A stretch of 7,417 nucleotides of DNA from Acidimicrobiaceae bacterium (GTDB lineage: Bacteria > Actinomycetota > Acidimicrobiia > Acidimicrobiales > Bog-793). The notes under the pieces were generated by a model. The model was not told the origin of the DNA, ran no database searches, and saw nothing but the letters and a program-made list of their open reading frames with translations. Numbering within the stretch: position 1 is the first letter of the stretch; each line of letters starts with the position of its first letter. Position numbers and translations under genes: made by a program. This document shows positions 1 through 5,801 of the stretch, piece after piece. The stretch covers positions 1 to 7,417 of the forward strand of contig JAODBN010000371.1 of NCBI GenBank assembly GCA_025463965.1, given 5' to 3'.

Positions 1-2
1 AA

Positions 3-122
3 CCGCGGCTCGTGGACTCGGACCGGCCAGCGAGCCCGGACCCCGAGCTGCCGCTCGTCGACGGGTCGTCGATGGCCGGTGTTGCCCCTGGCGAGGCCCG
101 AGGCGGTCATCCGGGGCGCTGA
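3..122 (+). CDS. possible C-terminal tail of an upstream plus-strand gene
   Basis: The third plus frame is open from the window edge to a TGA at 120-122. Its first 25 or so codons end almost entirely in G or C, as the real genes here do, and encode an acidic, proline-rich stretch (for example VDSDRPASPDPELPLVDG). That composition would fit a disordered C-terminus. No domain is recognisable, and another plus frame is also open to position 165, so the choice of frame rests on codon bias alone. If real, the gene is convergent with the glycosidase, and its stop codon lies in the loop of the 114-128 hairpin. Only about 40 residues are visible and no function can be given. Confidence 0.25.
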   Translation, partial: PRLVDSDRPASPDPELPLVDGSSMAGVAPGEARGGHPGR

Positions 123-128
123 GCGCCC
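114..128. terminator. GC-only hairpin downstream of the glycosidase, possible bidirectional terminator
   Basis: GGGCGC (114-119) pairs perfectly with GCGCCC (123-128) around a three-base TGA loop. It lies about 35 bases beyond the stop of the minus-strand glycosidase, where a terminator would be expected, and would also end any plus-strand gene arriving from the left. There is no T-run on either side, so it would be a U-less terminator of the kind proposed for high-GC actinobacteria. The function is inferred from position and structure only. Confidence 0.4.
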
Positions 129-161
129 GTGGCGGCCGAGGGTGACGGCGCGGGCGGCCGG

Positions 162-1403
162 CTAGCTGCAGGGGTTGGGTCGGGTCACCGGGGCGAGCGC
201 CCGCGAGAGCACGCCTCCTCCGGCGATCGCGTCCCAGAACTCCTTTTGGACGCCGCCGGAGTTCCACGTCCACATCAGCCAGCCCGACACGGACAGTCCG
301 CCGAGGTGGCAGCTGAGCTTCTGCCAGCTGACGAGCGACGCCTTGGCCGCCTCGAGCGACTGGGCCCGGACCGCTCCGAACTCGCCCATGATCACCGGCT
401 TGCTCGTGTCGCTGCCGTGGAAGCTCTCGATCTGGGCCAGTTCCGGACCGAGGTTCGGGTAGGTGTGGATGTCGACGAAGCTGAGCTTGGTCGCCGATCC
501 GAACAGCGCGTCGACGCGCACCGTGAACTGCTTGTGGTTCACGTTCAGCGGGTAGGCGCCGACGCCGACCAGGCTGTTCGGGGCGTCGCGCTCGATCGTC
601 GAGGTCAGGTGATTGGCCCAGTAGGCGAGGCCGTCGTCCTCCATCGCGTTTCGCGAGGTGAGCGAGGCCATGTCGTAGCTGCGCCCGTTGGCGGTCGTGA
701 CCGTCCCCGAGGTCCACGACAAGGGAGCGGTCCGGTTCGCCCACTCCTGCTCGCCCTTCAGCTCCCACATGACGTCGACGAGGGGCGCCTGGTCGTTGCG
801 AAGGTTCGAGATCAACATGGCGAGGTAACGCTGCTCGGCGGCGATGAACCGGGGGTCGAGGTAGTCCTCGTTCACGAGGCCGAACTGGGGGCGGGTGGCG
901 GGAAGAAAGCCCCCGGCCGTCGGCAGCACGCCGACGGTGACGAGGGTGCGCACGTCGTGGTGGGCCGCGGTCATCACGAAGTCGGCGAGGTTGGCGACGT
1001 ATGCGTGGTCTAGGCCGCCGCTCGGGTTGCCGATCTGGGCAGGATTCAGGAAGACCCGCACGGTGTCGTAACCGGCTGCCTCCCAGGCCTTGGCGGCCGA
1101 GGCCACCTTGGCGTGGCGGTAGTAGGACGGAGCGAAGCTCTCGTTGACGAAGCGGTTGTTGCCGGTCTGGATGACCGGCTGGTAGTCGAAGCCGCGAATG
1201 ACGAAGGTGGCCCCAGTCGCCTTCACCAAGAAGCGGCCCCCGTGCAGGTGGTCGGCCACCGTGAGCGGGCTGGTGATTGCTGCGGCCGGGCGTGAGCGGC
1301 CGAGCACGACGCCGATCGCTGCTCCGACGATCACGATGAGCGCGACGAGGATCAGCGGCAACCTCCTGCGCGGGGGCCGAGGTGCGGATGGCGAGGTGGC
1401 CAT
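162..1403 (-). CDS. membrane-anchored or secreted GH5-like (clan GH-A) glycoside hydrolase
   Basis: A 413-residue protein that probably hydrolyses a beta-linked polysaccharide or glycoside outside the cytoplasm; the substrate is unknown. The start chosen is the ATG at 1403, because a short Pro/Arg-rich N-terminus is followed at once by a hydrophobic segment (residues 15-35) and then RSRPAAA. This is a signal anchor, or a signal peptide with possible cleavage after AAA. A longer frame reaches 1592 but adds no plausible N-terminus, and no strong Shine-Dalgarno is seen. The catalytic domain covers about residues 55-405. The likely acid/base Glu is E218 in WELKGEQ, the likely nucleophile is E341 in VIMGEFGA, and the conserved His/Tyr pair is in DIHTYP (H313, Y315). 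A Trp-rich strand WLMWTW (375-380) follows. Oddly, the Asn that normally precedes the acid/base Glu in clan GH-A (NE) is Gly217. Cys365 and Cys412 could form a disulfide. The gene stands alone and is divergent from the FAH gene. Mannanase, cellulase and glucanase cannot be told apart. Confidence 0.8.
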   Translation of the reverse strand: MATSPSAPRPPRRRLPLILVALIVIVGAAIGVVLGRSRPAAAITSPLTVADHLHGGRFLVKATGATFVIRGFDYQPVIQTGNNRFVNESFAPSYYRHAKVASAAKAWEAAGYDTVRVFLNPAQIGNPSGGLDHAYVANLADFVMTAAHHDVRTLVTVGVLPTAGGFLPATRPQFGLVNEDYLDPRFIAAEQRYLAMLISNLRNDQAPLVDVMWELKGEQEWANRTAPLSWTSGTVTTANGRSYDMASLTSRNAMEDDGLAYWANHLTSTIERDAPNSLVGVGAYPLNVNHKQFTVRVDALFGSATKLSFVDIHTYPNLGPELAQIESFHGSDTSKPVIMGEFGAVRAQSLEAAKASLVSWQKLSCHLGGLSVSGWLMWTWNSGGVQKEFWDAIAGGGVLSRALAPVTRPNPCS

Positions 1404-1445
1404 CGTCAGCGCTTTCGACTCGTGGGGATGCACCCGCAAAGAGAG

Positions 1446-1527
1446 GACATTGCTGCGGGCTGATCCGGTGCTGACATTGCGTGCCGTCGCGACATGGAGC
1501 GAAAGGGTAGCGGCCTGTGGCGGACAT
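1446..1527 (+). repeat. four same-orientation GACAT repeats in the divergent intergenic region
   Basis: GACAT occurs at 1446, 1473, 1491 and 1523, all on the plus strand, within 82 bases. The first two are extended to the 8-mer GACATTGC, 27 bases apart. A given pentamer is expected about 0.1 times per strand in such a length, so the clustering stands out. The repeats overlap and follow the candidate glycosidase promoter, so they could be a regulator's direct-repeat binding sites. No known regulator family is recognised, and spacings of 27, 18 and 32 are not all multiples of a helical turn. Confidence 0.35.
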
Positions 1528-1532
1528 GCCAG
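1504..1532 (-). promoter_or_regulatory. weak candidate promoter for the glycosidase
   Basis: Reading the minus strand, CTGGCA (1527-1532; 4 of 6 matches to TTGACA) is followed after 17 bases by TACCCT (1504-1509; a TAnnnT-type -10). Transcription would begin near 1497 and leave a leader of about 95 bases before the ATG at 1403. The match is modest in GC-rich DNA. No convincing promoter for the FAH gene was found in the same region. Apart from this site and the GACAT repeats, I see nothing else supportable in the 320 bases from 1404 to 1723. Confidence 0.25.
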
Positions 1533-1712
1533 GCAGGCAACGTGGTTGTCATGTGCGGGACCGGGCGCTCGTTTCTGTCGGATGCTCGGCACCGAATGGG
1601 GGTTTCGTCGGCGACGGGCCGGCCCAGCCGCACGCCAGAGGCGATCTCGGCGGAGGGCGCCGGTCCTGCGTCGACGGTGGTGGCTACGCTGACCCGTCGT
1701 CTCGAGCCGAGC

Positions 1713-1717
1713 AGGAG
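1713..1717 (+). promoter_or_regulatory. Shine-Dalgarno AGGAG that selects a TTG start
   Basis: AGGAG lies six bases upstream of TTG at 1724, which is ideal spacing. It is 15 bases from the ATG at 1733 and 12 from the TTG at 1730. The site therefore favours TTG 1724, giving MRLMRIG, which resembles usual FAH-family N-termini. Confidence 0.6.
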
Positions 1718-1723
1718 CAGAAG

Positions 1724-2602
1724 TTGCGGTTGATGCGAATAGGGGAGCGGGGAGCCGAACGCCCAGCCGTAGTCACCGACGACGGCCTGGTGCGCGCCCT
1801 TCCTGGGATCGACGACATCGACGGGCGCTTTTGGGGAGGGACCCGCGAGGACGCGGCGCGGCGGTTCGTCGCCGAGCGCGAAGGCGACGTGCTCGGCGAG
1901 ATCACCGACGAGGGACGAGTGCTGCTCTCCTTCGGTGCGCGCGTGGGCGCTCCGATCGCCCGGCCGAACAAGACCGTCGGCATCGGCGTGAACTACCGGG
2001 ACCACGCGACCGAGGTCGGTTTGGCGTTTCCCGACGAGCCCGTGATCTTCATGAAAGCGACCAATACGGTGAACGGGCCCTATGACGACATCTTGATTCC
2101 GAGGGGCTCGGCCAAGACCGACTGGGAGACCGAGCTCGGCGTCGTGATCGCCCGTGAGGCCCGCTACCTTGCGGCTCCCGCAGCCTCGACCGAGGTGATC
2201 GCCGGCTACCTGCTCGCCAACGACGTCTCCGAGCGCGAGCTCCAGTTCGAGCATGGGCCGACGATCGACAAGGGAAAGAGCTGCGAGACCTTCAACCCGC
2301 TCGGCCCCTGGCTCCTCACGCGCGACGAGGTGCCCGCCCCACAGTCGGTAGGGCTGCGGTGCTGGGTGAACGGAGAGGCCCGCCAGAACGGGACGACCGC
2401 CGACATGATCTTCGAGGTCGACCACCTCATCTGGTACGTCAGCCAGCTGATGGTGCTCGAGCCGGGAGACCTCGTCCTCTCCGGCTCTCCCGCCGGCGTC
2501 TCGATGGGTCATGACGACGTGCCCTTCTTGAAAGCGGGCGACCGCATCGAGCTCGAAGGCGACGGCCTCGGCCGCCAGTCGAATCGGCTCGTCGAGGCCT
2601 AG
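1724..2602 (+). CDS. fumarylacetoacetate hydrolase (FAH) family enzyme, hydratase/acylpyruvase type
   Basis: A 292-residue cytosolic metalloenzyme of the FAH / 2-keto-4-pentenoate hydratase fold. Members cleave or hydrate 2-oxo acids and acylpyruvates at the end of catabolic pathways. Residues 1-75 match the small N-terminal domain seen in many members (MRLMRIGERGAERPAVV). The FAH domain runs from about 80 to 290. Visible signatures are GIGVNYRDHATE (86-97), the metal ligands E135 and E137 in DWETELG with D167 in ANDVSERE, the conserved K185 in GKSCETFNPLGPW, and SGSPAGVSMGH near the C-terminus. All catalytic positions appear intact and the length is normal. The TTG start is chosen from the Shine-Dalgarno; ATG at 1733 would remove three residues. 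The gene is followed after 61 bases by the GNAT gene on the same strand, so co-transcription is likely. Candidate activities include acylpyruvate hydrolase, 2-oxohept-3-ene-1,7-dioate hydratase/isomerase and 2,4-diketo-3-deoxy sugar acid hydrolase; the sequence alone does not decide. Confidence 0.88.
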   Translation: MRLMRIGERGAERPAVVTDDGLVRALPGIDDIDGRFWGGTREDAARRFVAEREGDVLGEITDEGRVLLSFGARVGAPIARPNKTVGIGVNYRDHATEVGLAFPDEPVIFMKATNTVNGPYDDILIPRGSAKTDWETELGVVIAREARYLAAPAASTEVIAGYLLANDVSERELQFEHGPTIDKGKSCETFNPLGPWLLTRDEVPAPQSVGLRCWVNGEARQNGTTADMIFEVDHLIWYVSQLMVLEPGDLVLSGSPAGVSMGHDDVPFLKAGDRIELEGDGLGRQSNRLVEA

Positions 2603-2663
2603 GGGTGGAGCTGCGCATCGGGCGTCCGACACGTAATCCACCGTTGCGGTAGGGCAGCTCGAG

Positions 2664-3527
2664 ATGGCGCCAGAGCTGCGCGCATTGGGGTCGGGAGCCG
2701 CCGAGGTCGAGCGCGTGAGCAAGCTGATGGAGCTCGCCTACGGCGCGCCCCCCCGCAAGAGCGACACGGCCCTGTTCATCTCCCTCCAGCCTGACGGCTG
2801 GTTCGGCATCGAGGAAGGAGACGAGCTCGTCGCCGCCGCAGGCGCCATCTCCTACGGCCACTTCTGCTGGCTTGGATCGGTGGCGACCCACCCGCGCTGG
2901 CGCCGCCGAGGGTTTGCGAGCGAGCTCTCTCGGCACCTCGTGAAGTGGGCACAAGAGCACGGGTGTGCGACCGTCGCGCTGGACGCGTCTGCGCTCGGCC
3001 AGCCCGTCTACGAGCCGCTCGGGTTCAAGGTGGTGGGCGACACCGTGGAGCTCGCGCTCATGGGCAAGACCACCGCCGCGCACGGGGTCGTGGGCGGGGT
3101 CGACGCGCTCGGGCCAGCGGATTCGCTCGACGACCTCTTGGCGTTCGATCTCGAAGCCTTTGGGGGCGATCGCTCCTGCCTGCTCGAGGCGCTCGCTCGC
3201 GACGGCACCAACCGATGCCTGATCGCGTCGGATCGCAACGGGCTTTGCGGCTACCTGATGGTCCGCCACGGCGTGCTCGGTCCCGGTTGCGCCAGCGAGC
3301 CCGCAATCACCGGGCGCCTGGTCGCCGCCGCACTCGGCGGGGGAGCCGGCCCAGTCGTCGACGCCACGACCCGGCTGATGGTCCCCCCGGAGAGCGAGTC
3401 GCTCACAACGCTCCAGTCGCTCGGCTTTCAGGTGCAGCGGCGGCTCACCCACATGCGCTTCGGCGTGGAGGACCTCGGCGGCCGACGGGAGCTCGTGTTC
3501 GCCCAGACGAGCTACGCCGCGGGTTAG
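2664..3527 (+). CDS. tandem-domain GNAT N-acetyltransferase (YitH-like C-terminal domain)
   Basis: A 287-residue cytosolic protein predicted to transfer an acetyl group from acetyl-CoA to an unknown amine. Residues 1-130 form a GNAT domain. Motif A is GSVATHPRWRRRGFASEL (71-88), containing the acetyl-CoA pyrophosphate-binding R-R-x-G-x-A type loop at about 80-85. Motif B is LDAS...QPVYEPLGFK (106-122), with Y116 as a possible general acid. Residues 150-285 look like the second, degenerate GNAT domain found in YitH-type proteins: the D-x3-FGGDR element (162-170) is visible, and a late SLGFQVQRRLTHMRFG repeats the usual GNAT 'LGF' strand. The ATG at 2664 is preceded by an AGGG at 2651-2654, slightly far. 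The gene lies 61 bases after the FAH gene and 129 before the reductase-amidase fusion. It may acetylate or detoxify a pathway intermediate, or be unrelated. Confidence 0.82.
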   Translation: MAPELRALGSGAAEVERVSKLMELAYGAPPRKSDTALFISLQPDGWFGIEEGDELVAAAGAISYGHFCWLGSVATHPRWRRRGFASELSRHLVKWAQEHGCATVALDASALGQPVYEPLGFKVVGDTVELALMGKTTAAHGVVGGVDALGPADSLDDLLAFDLEAFGGDRSCLLEALARDGTNRCLIASDRNGLCGYLMVRHGVLGPGCASEPAITGRLVAAALGGGAGPVVDATTRLMVPPESESLTTLQSLGFQVQRRLTHMRFGVEDLGGRRELVFAQTSYAAG

Positions 3528-3551
3528 CCGAGGCTCCGGCGCGGGTGTGCG

Positions 3552-3569
3552 GGGCGGCTGCGACCGCCC
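3552..3569. terminator. GC hairpin after the GNAT gene, weak terminator candidate
   Basis: GGGCGG (3552-3557) and CCGCCC (3564-3569) form a perfect six-pair GC stem with a six-base loop, about 25 bases after the GNAT stop. No T-run follows. It could partly separate the FAH-GNAT transcript from the fusion gene, which appears to have its own -10-like element just downstream. In DNA this GC-rich such stems also arise by chance. Confidence 0.3.
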
Positions 3570-3589
3570 GGGAGCGGGGCGGCGGAGTG

Positions 3590-3600
3590 TATAGATTATA
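3590..3600 (+). promoter_or_regulatory. AT-rich -10-like element before the reductase-amidase fusion
   Basis: TATAGATTATA is a striking AT island in otherwise about 70-80% GC intergenic DNA. On the plus strand it contains TATAGA and TAGATT (TAnnnT-type -10s), which would start transcription about 50 bases before the fusion's ATG. No good -35 is seen 16-18 bases upstream. On the minus strand the same island contains an exact TATAAT (3595-3600), also without a clear -35. The sequence is itself a short dyad (TATA, three bases, TATA). Confidence 0.4.
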
Positions 3601-3609
3601 GGCGTCCTC

Positions 3610-3637
3610 CGCGTCGTCGACGCTTGTAGACGACGCG
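3610..3637. promoter_or_regulatory. 9-bp perfect inverted repeat in the fusion gene's leader (operator or leader hairpin)
   Basis: CGCGTCGTC (3610-3618) is repeated inverted as GACGACGCG (3629-3637), with a ten-base spacer GACGCTTGTA. It sits just after the -10-like AT island and ends four bases before the Shine-Dalgarno (3642-3647). A dimeric repressor bound here would block transcription. As RNA it would form a hairpin next to the ribosome binding site. Centre-to-centre spacing of the arms is 19 bases, close to two helical turns, which favours a protein operator. No regulator gene is in the window. Confidence 0.45.
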
Positions 3638-3641
3638 CCGA

Positions 3642-3647
3642 AGAAGG
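3642..3647 (+). promoter_or_regulatory. Shine-Dalgarno AGAAGG that fixes the fusion start at ATG 3657
   Basis: AGAAGG ends nine bases before ATG 3657. The upstream in-frame GTG at 3648 abuts it directly and could not use it. The ATG gives MQLTIIGAGAIGG, which places the Rossmann strand at the very N-terminus, as in other KPR-type enzymes. Confidence 0.65.
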
Positions 3648-3656
3648 GTGTCCCCG

Positions 3657-5798
3657 ATGCAGCTCACCATCATCGGCGCAGGTGCAATCGGCGGCACGAT
3701 CGGCGCCCACATGATCCGCGCCGGCCACGATGTCCTGTTGTGCGACGCGGACGGCGCGCACGTCGCCGCCATCAACGAGCACGGCCTCCAGATCGAGGGC
3801 CCGGTCGAGCAGTTCAGCGTGAAGGCGAGAGCCATCACGCCAGACGAGCTTCCCGCCCAGATCTCCCATGCTGCGATCGCGGTGAAGAGCCACCACACCG
3901 AGCAGGCGGCGGAGCTGTTGCGCGGGCGGCTCGCCCCCGACGGCTACGTCGTCAGCTTCCAGAACGGGCTGACCACCGATCTGATAGCAAACGCCGTCGG
4001 ACGGAACCGGGTGATCACGAGCTTTGTGAACTTCGGAGCCGACGTGATGGGCCCCGGACGCATCATGCAGGGAAACGCGGCCACCTTCCGCGTCGGAGAG
4101 CCCTACGAGGCGGGGATCAGCGAGCGGGTGCACGAGCTCGTCGCAGCGCTTCCCTACGCGCAGGCCACCGACAACATCATGGGGTTCCTCTGGGGCAAGG
4201 AGGCCTACGGAGCGATGCTGTGGTCCGGCGCGGTCTCGGACCTCTCGATCGCCGACTCGCTCGGCGACGCGCGCTTTCGCCCACTCATGCTCGCCGTCGC
4301 CCGCGAGGTGCTCGCCCAGGCGCCGGTGAAGCCGGAGGCCTTCGACGGCTTCGACCCCGACGACCTCGAGGGCTCGATCGACCGGCTCGTCGAGTTCAAC
4401 CGCAAGAGCGCCAAGTCCCACAGTGGCATCTACCGCGACCTCATGGTGCGCAAGCGCAAGACCGAGGTCGACGACCTGCTGCGTGACCTGAACGGCCCGC
4501 TCACCACCTATGCCGGCGAGCTCATCAAGGCCATCGAACGAGGCGAGCGCACTTGCGAGGTGGCCAACCTCGAGCTGCTCGCCACCTACGAGCGCGCCGA
4601 GCGCCTCGGCCGCCCGCTGCACGCCCTCGCCCGGATCCTGCCCGCACCGCGACGCAGCCCCGACGGGCCGCTGCATGGCGTGGCCGTCGCCGTGAAGGAC
4701 CTCATCGACGTGGCCGGGGTTCCGCGTGGAAACGGCAACCCGCAGTCGATGGCGGGAACGGCAGCTCGCGAGGACGCGCCGGTTGTGGCGAGCCTGCGCA
4801 GCCTCGGTGCCGATGTCTTCGCCACGACGGCGCTCCTCGAGTACGCGGCCGGCGCGCTCCATCCCGACATTCCCGAGACGCTGAACCCCTTCGACCTCGC
4901 CAGGACCGCCGGCGGCTCGAGCGGTGGCTCGGCGGCGCTGGTCGGTGCCGGTGTATGCACGGTGGCGCTCGGCACCGATACCGGCGGCTCGATCCGCCTT
5001 CCCGCCCACTACTGCGCCACCGTCGGCTTCAAGCCGACCTTCGGGGTGCTCGATCTCACCGGGGTTCAGCCGCTCTCGCCTTCGCTCGACCACCTCGGCC
5101 TGCTGGCGGCCGACGTGGCCACGACCACCCGGGTGTTCGCCGCTCTCACCAGGCAGGAAGAGGCACCGGCTGCTACGGGGCAGCTGCGCATTGGCCTGCT
5201 CGTCGACCAGCTCGAGAGTGAAGAGCTCGAGCCCGACGTGCGTCAGGTGACCGACGCCGCCCTCGAGCGCCTACGGGCGAGCGCCGCGCTCCGGCCAGCG
5301 GACGGAGCCGCTTTCGCCGCGGTCGACGCCTGCATGGACGACATCATCTTGTTCGAGGCGTGGGAGGTGCACGGCAGCCAGGCCGAACAAGCCCCCGACC
5401 ACTACGGGCCGGAGACGCTTCGCCTCTTGCTGGCAGCTTCCAAGGTGACACGAGAGGCCTACGACGGCGCCATGCAGCGGCGCGAGGAGGCGATGCCCGC
5501 CGCGCTCGCCACCTACGAGGGCCTTGACCTGCTCGCCAGCCCGGTTGCTCCCTACGTCGCCCCGGCCACGACCCCTCCGATCGACACCCCCGAGGGCGAG
5601 GCGGAGGGGATGTTCACCCGCGTCTACAACCTCACCGGCGCGCCGGCGGTCGTGCTGCCGTGCGGGTGGACCGCGGACGGGCTCCCCGTCGGCCTGCAGC
5701 TGTCGGCCGCTCCGGGAGCGGACATGGCGCTCCTTGCTGCGGCGGCCGAGGTGGAGCGGTTGCTCGCCTTCGAGCATCGCCCACCCGCCGTCTCCTGA
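3657..5798 (+). CDS. ketopantoate-reductase-like dehydrogenase fused to an amidase-signature amidase
   Basis: A single 713-residue frame with two enzymes. Residues 1 to about 305 are a KPR (PanE/ApbA)-type NAD(P)-dependent 2-oxo acid reductase. It has the Rossmann loop GAGAIG (7-12), N103 in SFQNGLT, K181 in LWGKEAYG and E270 in RKRKTEVDD, matching E. coli PanE N98, K176 and E256 by motif. PanE's substrate-binding N180 and N184 correspond to G185 and W189, and PanE's SSM.QD is SGIYRD here, so ketopantoate is an unlikely substrate. Residues about 335-710 are an amidase-signature hydrolase: K347 (VAVKDLID), cis-Ser S421 (GGSSGGS) and nucleophile S445 (GTDTGGSIRLP). The spacings of 74 and 24 residues fit the usual Lys-cisSer-Ser triad. 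The C-terminal strand TRVYNLTGAPAVVLPCG is present. The joining stretch of about 30 residues (ERAERLGRPLHALARILP) may double as the amidase's shortened N-terminal helix. The start is set by the AGAAGG site; GTG 3648 is rejected. Both halves look active. The protein probably couples hydrolysis of an amide with reduction or oxidation of a 2-oxo/2-hydroxy acid in the cytosol. The substrate is unknown. Confidence 0.88.
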   Translation: MQLTIIGAGAIGGTIGAHMIRAGHDVLLCDADGAHVAAINEHGLQIEGPVEQFSVKARAITPDELPAQISHAAIAVKSHHTEQAAELLRGRLAPDGYVVSFQNGLTTDLIANAVGRNRVITSFVNFGADVMGPGRIMQGNAATFRVGEPYEAGISERVHELVAALPYAQATDNIMGFLWGKEAYGAMLWSGAVSDLSIADSLGDARFRPLMLAVAREVLAQAPVKPEAFDGFDPDDLEGSIDRLVEFNRKSAKSHSGIYRDLMVRKRKTEVDDLLRDLNGPLTTYAGELIKAIERGERTCEVANLELLATYERAERLGRPLHALARILPAPRRSPDGPLHGVAVAVKDLIDVAGVPRGNGNPQSMAGTAAREDAPVVASLRSLGADVFATTALLEYAAGALHPDIPETLNPFDLARTAGGSSGGSAALVGAGVCTVALGTDTGGSIRLPAHYCATVGFKPTFGVLDLTGVQPLSPSLDHLGLLAADVATTTRVFAALTRQEEAPAATGQLRIGLLVDQLESEELEPDVRQVTDAALERLRASAALRPADGAAFAAVDACMDDIILFEAWEVHGSQAEQAPDHYGPETLRLLLAASKVTREAYDGAMQRREEAMPAALATYEGLDLLASPVAPYVAPATTPPIDTPEGEAEGMFTRVYNLTGAPAVVLPCGWTADGLPVGLQLSAAPGADMALLAAAAEVERLLAFEHRPPAVS

Positions 5799-5801
5799 TC
5801 T

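Noticed and set aside
22..80. 8-bp inverted repeat ACCGGCCA / TGGCCGGT 43 bases apart
   Set aside because: The arms are far apart and very GC-rich, with no supporting stem between them. Chance is an adequate explanation.
129..1013. 294-codon plus-strand frame opposite the glycosidase
   Set aside because: The glycosidase has conserved catalytic motifs on the minus strand. The opposite frame is a composition artefact.
1404..1592. N-terminal extension of the glycosidase frame
   Set aside because: It would place about 63 residues ahead of an obvious Arg-then-hydrophobic signal segment. ATG 1403 gives a normal signal anchor.
1517..1723. N-terminal extension of the FAH frame
   Set aside because: The extra 69 residues are Arg/Gly/Asp-rich with no family similarity, and a good Shine-Dalgarno points to TTG 1724.
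1406..2722. 438-codon minus-strand frame opposite the FAH gene
   Set aside because: It is the shadow of a well-supported FAH enzyme, has no domain motif, and also runs across the intergenic region.
3657..4600. Calling the first half panE (biosynthetic ketopantoate reductase)
   Set aside because: The substrate-binding Asn residues of PanE are not conserved and the domain is fused to an amidase, so a biosynthetic pantothenate role is not supported.
2439..5093. 884-codon open frame on the minus strand
   Set aside because: It lies antisense to the FAH, GNAT and fusion genes, which have clear domain motifs. Its translation is low-complexity (Arg, Gly, Val, His rich) with no recognisable domain. 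Long antisense frames are common in high-GC DNA.
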